Origin: Succinatimonas sp. UBA6849
Lineage (GTDB): Bacteria > Pseudomonadota > Gammaproteobacteria > Enterobacterales > Succinivibrionaceae
Assembly: GCA_002449335.1 (NCBI GenBank)
Contig: DKDL01000057.1
Location: forward strand, 1 to 17,549
Reading direction: 5' to 3'
DNA: 17,549 nucleotides
Under the pieces are notes generated by a model that did no database searches, was not told the origin of the DNA, and saw only the letters and a list, made by a program, of their open reading frames with translations. Positions 14,240 to 17,549 of the stretch are shown here, piece by piece. The position numbers and the translations under genes were made by a program. Position 1 is the stretch's first letter. Each line of letters begins with the position of its first letter.

Positions 14240-14986
14240 ATGTTTAATTTAGATTTTAAAGGCAAAGTAGTTTTCGTAACTGGTGCTAGCCGTGGTATTG
14301 GTAAGGCAATCGCTCAGAACTTCGAGCAGTTAGGCGCAACTGTATACGGTACTGCTACATCAGAAAAAGGTGCACAGGGTATTACCGAGTACTTAAACGG
14401 TCATGGTAAAGGCTTTGTAATGAACTCATTAGATAAGCAGTCAGTTGAAGATTGCTTCAATGCAGTTGTTGCAGAAGCTGGTACTTGCCCAGATGTTTTA
14501 ATCAACAACGCAGGTATCACCAGAGATGGTCTGTTCATGAGAATGAAAGACAATGACTGGAATGACGTTTTACAGTGTAACTTATTTGCCTGTGTACAGT
14601 TAGCTAAGTTATGTGTAACTCCTATGATGAAAAAGCGTGCTGGTAGAATTATCAACATCGCATCTATCGTAGGTCAGGATGGTAACGCAGGTCAGTGTAA
14701 CTACTCAGCAGCAAAAGCTGGCTTAATTGGCTTTAGCAAATCATTAGCTAAAGAAGTAGGTTCACGTGGCATTACCGTAAACTGCATTGCTCCAGGTTTT
14801 GTAGCAACTGATATGACAGCTGCTTTAAACGAAGAGCAGTTAAAGGCTTGGACTAACACCATTCCTTTAAAGAGAGCAGCAACAGCTGATGATATTGCAG
14901 CTTCAGCTGTATTCTTAGCTTCAGATATGGCTTCATATATCACTGGTTCTACCATTGATGTAAATGGCGGCTTACACTGCAACTAG
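14240..14986 (+). CDS. fabG: 3-oxoacyl-ACP reductase
   Basis: A 248-residue NADPH-dependent short-chain dehydrogenase that performs the first reduction of each elongation cycle. The cofactor loop is TGASRGIG at 14-21, NNAG is at 89-92, and the catalytic residues are S142, Y155 and K159 (in YSAAK). PGFVATDM and the C-terminal GGLHCN are typical; E. coli FabG is 244 residues. AAGG upstream, close behind fabD, serves as the ribosome binding site. The following 225 bp hold an imperfect terminator and the acpP promoter. Confidence 0.97.
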   Translation: MFNLDFKGKVVFVTGASRGIGKAIAQNFEQLGATVYGTATSEKGAQGITEYLNGHGKGFVMNSLDKQSVEDCFNAVVAEAGTCPDVLINNAGITRDGLFMRMKDNDWNDVLQCNLFACVQLAKLCVTPMMKKRAGRIINIASIVGQDGNAGQCNYSAAKAGLIGFSKSLAKEVGSRGITVNCIAPGFVATDMTAALNEEQLKAWTNTIPLKRAATADDIAASAVFLASDMASYITGSTIDVNGGLHCN

Positions 14987-14996
14987 TATTTTAGGC

Positions 14997-15022
14997 GGTC
15001 AGTGTCTAGTTTGACGCTGACC
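14997..15022 (+). terminator. Hairpin after fabG, weak terminator
   Basis: The stem GGTCAGTGTC/GACGCTGACC (14997-15006 / 15013-15022) has 10 pairs including one T-G, with loop TAGTTT. The sequence behind it (AAATATAGTTAATTTT) is not a clean U-tract, so termination may be partial. Confidence 0.5.
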
Positions 15023-15036
15023 AAATATAGTTAATT

Positions 15037-15127
15037 TTGTGCTAATAATGTGATCTGTCACTTTTTATTGTAAATATAAGCATAATTTACTACCAAAACT
15101 GAAAGAAAACATATATAATTAGCACAA
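15037..15127. repeat. 10-bp inverted repeat spanning the acpP promoter
   Basis: TTGTGCTAAT at 15037-15046 is the exact reverse complement of ATTAGCACAA at 15118-15127; the arms are 71 bp apart. The right arm overlaps the last two bases of the acpP -10 box and the expected transcription start. Confidence 0.6.
15114..15119 (+). promoter_or_regulatory. -10 box of acpP promoter
   Basis: A perfect TATAAT, preceded by A-rich DNA. The -35 position at 17 bp (TACCAA, 15091-15096) is poor; TTTACT at 15086 is too far. The transcript would have a leader of about 85 nt, including the small hairpin CTGCA/TGCAG at 15182-15194. A separate acpP promoter is expected because the product is needed in large amounts. 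Confidence 0.5.
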
Positions 15128-15211
15128 GTTTGTTTGGGACCTAGCATTGGGCTGGCCCTTTTAATTTGAATAGGACAGTATCTGCATTTTGCAGTCTGAT
15201 CAAGGAAAGAA

Positions 15212-15454
15212 ATGAGCAACAGCAATATTGAAGAGCGCGTAAAGAAGATTATCGTAGACATGTTAGGCGTAAAGCCTGAAGATGTTGTACCTGAGGCATC
15301 TTTCGTAGATGATTTAGGCGCTGACTCACTGGACACTGTAGAGCTAGTTATGGCTTTAGAGGAAGAGTTTGGTACTGATATTCCTGATGAGGAAGCAGAG
15401 AAGATCAATACTGTTCAGGCTGCTATTGATTACATTACCAATCACAAGGAATAA
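15212..15454 (+). CDS. acpP: Acyl carrier protein
   Basis: An 80-residue acidic carrier protein, the shuttle for all intermediates of fatty acid synthesis. The phosphopantetheine site is S39 in GADSLDTVELVM. The sequence is collinear with E. coli AcpP except for two extra residues near the start (MSNSNIEERV). AAGGAAAG precedes the ATG. It has its own predicted promoter and is followed by three hairpins before fabF, which suggests that most transcripts are short and monocistronic. Confidence 0.98.
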   Translation: MSNSNIEERVKKIIVDMLGVKPEDVVPEASFVDDLGADSLDTVELVMALEEEFGTDIPDEEAEKINTVQAAIDYITNHKE

Positions 15455-15497
15455 TAACTTTTAGTTATTATCCATCAATAGGGATGGGGAACCCATC
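15451..15497 (+). promoter_or_regulatory. Two hairpins directly after acpP
   Basis: Hairpin 1 is ATAATAACT/AGTTATTAT (15451-15459 / 15463-15471), loop TTT, overlapping the acpP stop codon. Hairpin 2 is GATGGG/CCCATC (15483-15488 / 15492-15497), loop GAA, extendable by G-U pairs. Neither has a good U-tract. They may protect the acpP mRNA 3' end. Confidence 0.55.
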
Positions 15498-15520
15498 TTC
15501 TGTTATTTAATAAATAGACT

Positions 15521-15550
15521 GGAGATGAATTTCATCTCCATTCTTTTTTC
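15521..15550 (+). terminator. Intrinsic terminator between acpP and fabF
   Basis: The stem GGAGATG/CATCTCC (15521-15527 / 15533-15539) has loop AATTT and is followed by ATTCTTTTTTC. It lies 25 nt before the fabF start codon, upstream of a separate GGAG ribosome binding site (15563-15566). Confidence 0.87.
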
Positions 15551-15574
15551 AAATACATTTACGGAGATCCAACG

Positions 15575-16822
15575 GTGCAATTACGTAGGGTTGTAGTTAC
15601 CGGTATGGGCATGTTAAGCCCTGTTGGCGGTACACTTGAAGAATCATGGAAGAACCTATTAGCCGGTAAAAGTGGTATCAGCACAATAGATCACTTTGAT
15701 ACTTCAGATTTCACAGTTAAAATCGCTGGTCTTGTTAAAGATTTTAATGCTGAGCAGTGGGGCATTGCTCGTAAAGATGAGCGTAAGATGGATTTATTCA
15801 TCCAGTACGGCATCGCTGCAGGCGTCATGGCTATCAATGACTCTGGTCTCGAAATTAATGATCAGAACCGCGACAGAATCGGAACCATGATCGGTTCTGG
15901 TATCGGTGGTTTAACCTTAATCGAGAAGAACATCAATGGTTTAGCAAATCGTGGTCCTCACGGTATCAGCCCATTCTTCGTACCATCAACCATTATTAAC
16001 ATGGTTTCTGGTCAGCTATCAATCATGAAAGGCCTACGTGGTCCTAACTTATCAACCGTTACAGCTTGTGCTACCGGTACTCATGCTATCGGCTTATCAG
16101 CACGTTTAGTTGCTTACGGTGATGCTGACGTAATGATTTGTGGCGGCGCTGAAAAGGCTTCTACCCCAATGGGTATCGGCGGTTTCTCTGCTATGAAGGC
16201 TCTATCACATCGTAATGATGATCCTGAGCATGCATCTCGTCCTTGGGATAAAGATCGTGATGGCTTCGTTTTAGGCGACGGTTCAGGTGTATTAGTACTT
16301 GAAGAGTACGAACACGCAAAGGCACGTGGCGCTAAGATTTATGCTGAGTTAGTTGGCTTCGGTATGTCAGGTGATGCTTATCACATGACTGCAACTCCTG
16401 AGACTGGTGAAGGTGCAGCACGCTCAATGGTTCATGCATTAAAGGATGCAGGTGTAAAACCAGAGCAGGTTAACTACATCAACGCTCACGGTACTTCAAC
16501 TTCAGTTGGTGACTTATCAGAGTTACGTGCAGTTAAGAGCATCTTCGGTGACGCTCCTAAGAACTGCTGCATGAGCTCAACCAAGTCAATGACCGGTCAC
16601 TTATTAGGTGCTGCTGGTGCTATTGAAGCTGTAATTACTGTTATGTCAATCAAGGATCAGATTTGTCCTCCAACCATCAATCTACAGAACCCTGAAGATG
16701 AAGTTGGTGATTTTAATCTTGTTCCTGGTACAGCTCAGAAACATGATATTGAGTACGCTATGTCAAATAACTTCGGTTTCGGTGGCACTAACGGCTCATT
16801 ACTATTCAAGCGTGTTGACTAA
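15575..16822 (+). CDS. fabF: 3-oxoacyl-ACP synthase II
   Basis: A 415-residue KAS II that elongates acyl-ACP with malonyl-ACP; in E. coli it sets the cis-vaccenate level. The catalytic residues are C165 (in VTACATGTH), H305 (in NAHGTST) and H342 (in TGHLLGAAG). The C-terminal FGFGGTNGSLLF is typical, and E. coli FabF has 413 residues. The start is GTG at 15575, with GGAG eight bases upstream, giving MQLRRVVVTGMG. It follows the acpP terminator, so lower expression than acpP is expected. FabB is not in this window. Confidence 0.97.
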   Translation: MQLRRVVVTGMGMLSPVGGTLEESWKNLLAGKSGISTIDHFDTSDFTVKIAGLVKDFNAEQWGIARKDERKMDLFIQYGIAAGVMAINDSGLEINDQNRDRIGTMIGSGIGGLTLIEKNINGLANRGPHGISPFFVPSTIINMVSGQLSIMKGLRGPNLSTVTACATGTHAIGLSARLVAYGDADVMICGGAEKASTPMGIGGFSAMKALSHRNDDPEHASRPWDKDRDGFVLGDGSGVLVLEEYEHAKARGAKIYAELVGFGMSGDAYHMTATPETGEGAARSMVHALKDAGVKPEQVNYINAHGTSTSVGDLSELRAVKSIFGDAPKNCCMSSTKSMTGHLLGAAGAIEAVITVMSIKDQICPPTINLQNPEDEVGDFNLVPGTAQKHDIEYAMSNNFGFGGTNGSLLFKRVD

Positions 16823-16845
16823 GATTTAGTTAATAAAACGCTTTT

Positions 16846-16870
16846 TAATCCCGTCTTTACGACGGGATTA
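16846..16870 (+). terminator. Probable terminator of fabF
   Basis: A 10-bp perfect stem TAATCCCGTC/GACGGGATTA (16846-16855 / 16861-16870) with loop TTTAC, 23 nt after the fabF stop. The following ATTATTGTCTCT is a poor U-tract. The stop codon of the convergent gene (16857-16859) lies in the loop. Confidence 0.55.
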
Positions 16871-17438
16871 TTGTCTCTATCACACCTTTTATCTGCTCTC
16901 CTTTTACAATTCCAAAATACCTGCTGTCATAAGAATTATTTTTAGCTGAAGCTACGATAAACTCATCATTATCTAAATATCTGTGCATGGAAAATACTGG
17001 CATTCTGCGTTGTAGATTGTCATATTCAGATGGCTTAGAGTATGTAAGCAATACTCCGTTTATCTCAATTCCATCACCGTCGATCTTTACAAGATCACCT
17101 TGCGCTGCAACGACTTTCTTTCCAATGGGAGCAGACTGAAAGGCACAATTACCAGCGGTTACGTAGTGTCTGTCGGCTGTAAGTTTTGCTATTTCCTTAT
17201 CTAAACAAAACAGAATGTAGTCATCTTTTTGAGGATACTTTTCAACTTTTTTGTAGATGCCATAAGGAATAGAAGGAGAGACATTGATCCAAATATTTAA
17301 AGCATTTGGAAGTAATGTGATGACATAGGCGCTAAATGCAGTCAGGAACAGACATTTACCAAAAAATGCTTTCTTAGATTTGTCCTTAGTTTGTACTTTT
17401 TTGAATAAATGACGAGTTGAGTTGAATCTTAAGCTCAT
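16857..17438 (-). CDS. TraF-type S26 signal peptidase
   Basis: A 193-residue protein of the S26 serine peptidase family, closest in pattern to TraF, the conjugative pilin-processing peptidase, rather than LepB. A basic N terminus is followed by one membrane segment (about 29-45). Then come NVSPSIPYGIY, with probable nucleophile S56, the general-base lysine K107 in PIGKKVVAAQGD, and DSRYFGIV (171-178), the last box of S26 enzymes. The cysteine pair C78/C98 (LFCLD...AGNC) matches paired cysteines of TraF-like proteins as I recall them. It probably acts on the outer face of the inner membrane. A very strong Shine-Dalgarno, AAGGAGGT, precedes the ATG by 8-9 nt. No conjugation genes are in view, so its substrate is unknown. 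Confidence 0.85.
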   Translation of the reverse strand: MSLRFNSTRHLFKKVQTKDKSKKAFFGKCLFLTAFSAYVITLLPNALNIWINVSPSIPYGIYKKVEKYPQKDDYILFCLDKEIAKLTADRHYVTAGNCAFQSAPIGKKVVAAQGDLVKIDGDGIEINGVLLTYSKPSEYDNLQRRMPVFSMHRYLDNDEFIVASAKNNSYDSRYFGIVKGEQIKGVIETIIPS

Positions 17439-17523
17439 TTCATATTACCTCCTTTGTGCATTCTAAGGTATGAAAAAAGCCTGTTAGTTAATTTACTGAC
17501 AAAAAGTGCAATTCTTTGAAGAA

Positions 17524-17529
17524 ATTATA
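17524..17529 (-). promoter_or_regulatory. -10-like box upstream of the TraF-like gene
   Basis: A perfect TATAAT on the minus strand, about 90 bp before the start codon. The matching -35 would fall at or past the window edge, so the promoter cannot be confirmed. No gene is visible in 17439-17549. Confidence 0.4.
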
Positions 17530-17549
17530 CGGCAACCAAATAGAGCCGA

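Noticed and set aside
15049..15062. TGTGATCTGTCAC before acpP as a CRP site
   Set aside because: The half-sites TGTGA and TCAC are separated by 4 bp rather than the required 6, and the right half is incomplete. A 4-bp hairpin followed by T's is equally possible but too weak to call a terminator.
14997..15211. Possible small RNA gene between fabG and acpP
   Set aside because: The promoter box and hairpins are better explained as acpP control; no separate terminator before acpP defines an independent RNA.
15058..15408. 116-codon minus-strand frame across the acpP promoter and acpP
   Set aside because: Antisense to acpP and its promoter; the serine-rich product is what reverse translation of acidic acpP codons gives.
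17461..17515. Hairpin-like stretch upstream of the TraF-like gene as a terminator
   Set aside because: The stem TGTTAGT/ACTGACA pairs fully only on plus-strand RNA, where no U-tract follows; on the minus strand it has a C-A mismatch.

Overview
The window reads as an AT-rich gammaproteobacterial chromosome. The gene order rne <-> rluC ... yceD-rpmF-plsX-fabH-fabD-fabG-acpP-fabF is the enterobacterial one, and FabH, L32, SuhB, RNase E and AcpP align closely with the E. coli proteins as I remember them. The heavy use of TTA for leucine and AT-rich spacers, together with an enteric gene order, would fit a host-associated anaerobe such as a Succinivibrionaceae member. That family-level guess is an inference of low confidence. 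I see no phage, insertion sequence, CRISPR array, tRNA or rRNA.

Layout. (1) 1-591, minus strand: a YgfB/UPF0149 gene, with a strong ribosome binding site for a further minus-strand gene at the window edge (pepP in E. coli order). (2) 851-1654, plus strand: suhB, diverging from ygfB; the spacer holds a perfect -10 box for each. (3) 1714-4293, minus strand: a two-gene unit of a cNMP-binding/CBS/DUF294 nucleotidyltransferase-like protein and a DEDDh exonuclease, joined stop-to-start with no gap. (4) 4514-7057, minus strand: rne (GTG start) with a strong terminator and a long structured leader, divergent from rluC. (5) 7571-9279, plus strand: rluC and a HAD phosphatase, ended by a terminator shared with a convergent gene for an unrecognised exported protein (9347-10048). 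These two genes occupy the place where E. coli has yceF. (6) 10169-16822, plus strand: yceD, rpmF, plsX, fabH, fabD, fabG, acpP, fabF, linking ribosomal protein L32 to phospholipid and fatty acid synthesis. (7) 16857-17438, minus strand: a TraF-type S26 signal peptidase with no conjugation genes in view.

How it works together. PlsX makes acyl-phosphate from acyl-ACP. FabD charges AcpP with malonate, FabH starts chains, FabF extends them and FabG carries out the first reduction. The most notable aspect is regulatory. The fab cluster is not one smooth operon: factor-independent terminator-like hairpins sit directly before plsX, fabD and fabF, and a weaker one lies between fabG and acpP. plsX has its only good Shine-Dalgarno at the 5' foot of such a hairpin, so folding would bring it to ordinary distance from the GTG start. 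acpP has its own -10 box, overlapped by one arm of a perfect 10-bp inverted repeat whose other arm lies 71 bp upstream, and acpP is followed by three successive hairpins. plsX, fabH and fabF start with GTG or TTG, while rpmF, fabD, fabG and acpP start with ATG. I read this as differential expression built into the operon. No clearly new multi-gene system is visible. The best candidates for new biology are the hairpin-bridged plsX start, the acpP inverted repeat, the duplicated C-terminal motif of RNase E, and the isolated TraF-like peptidase.
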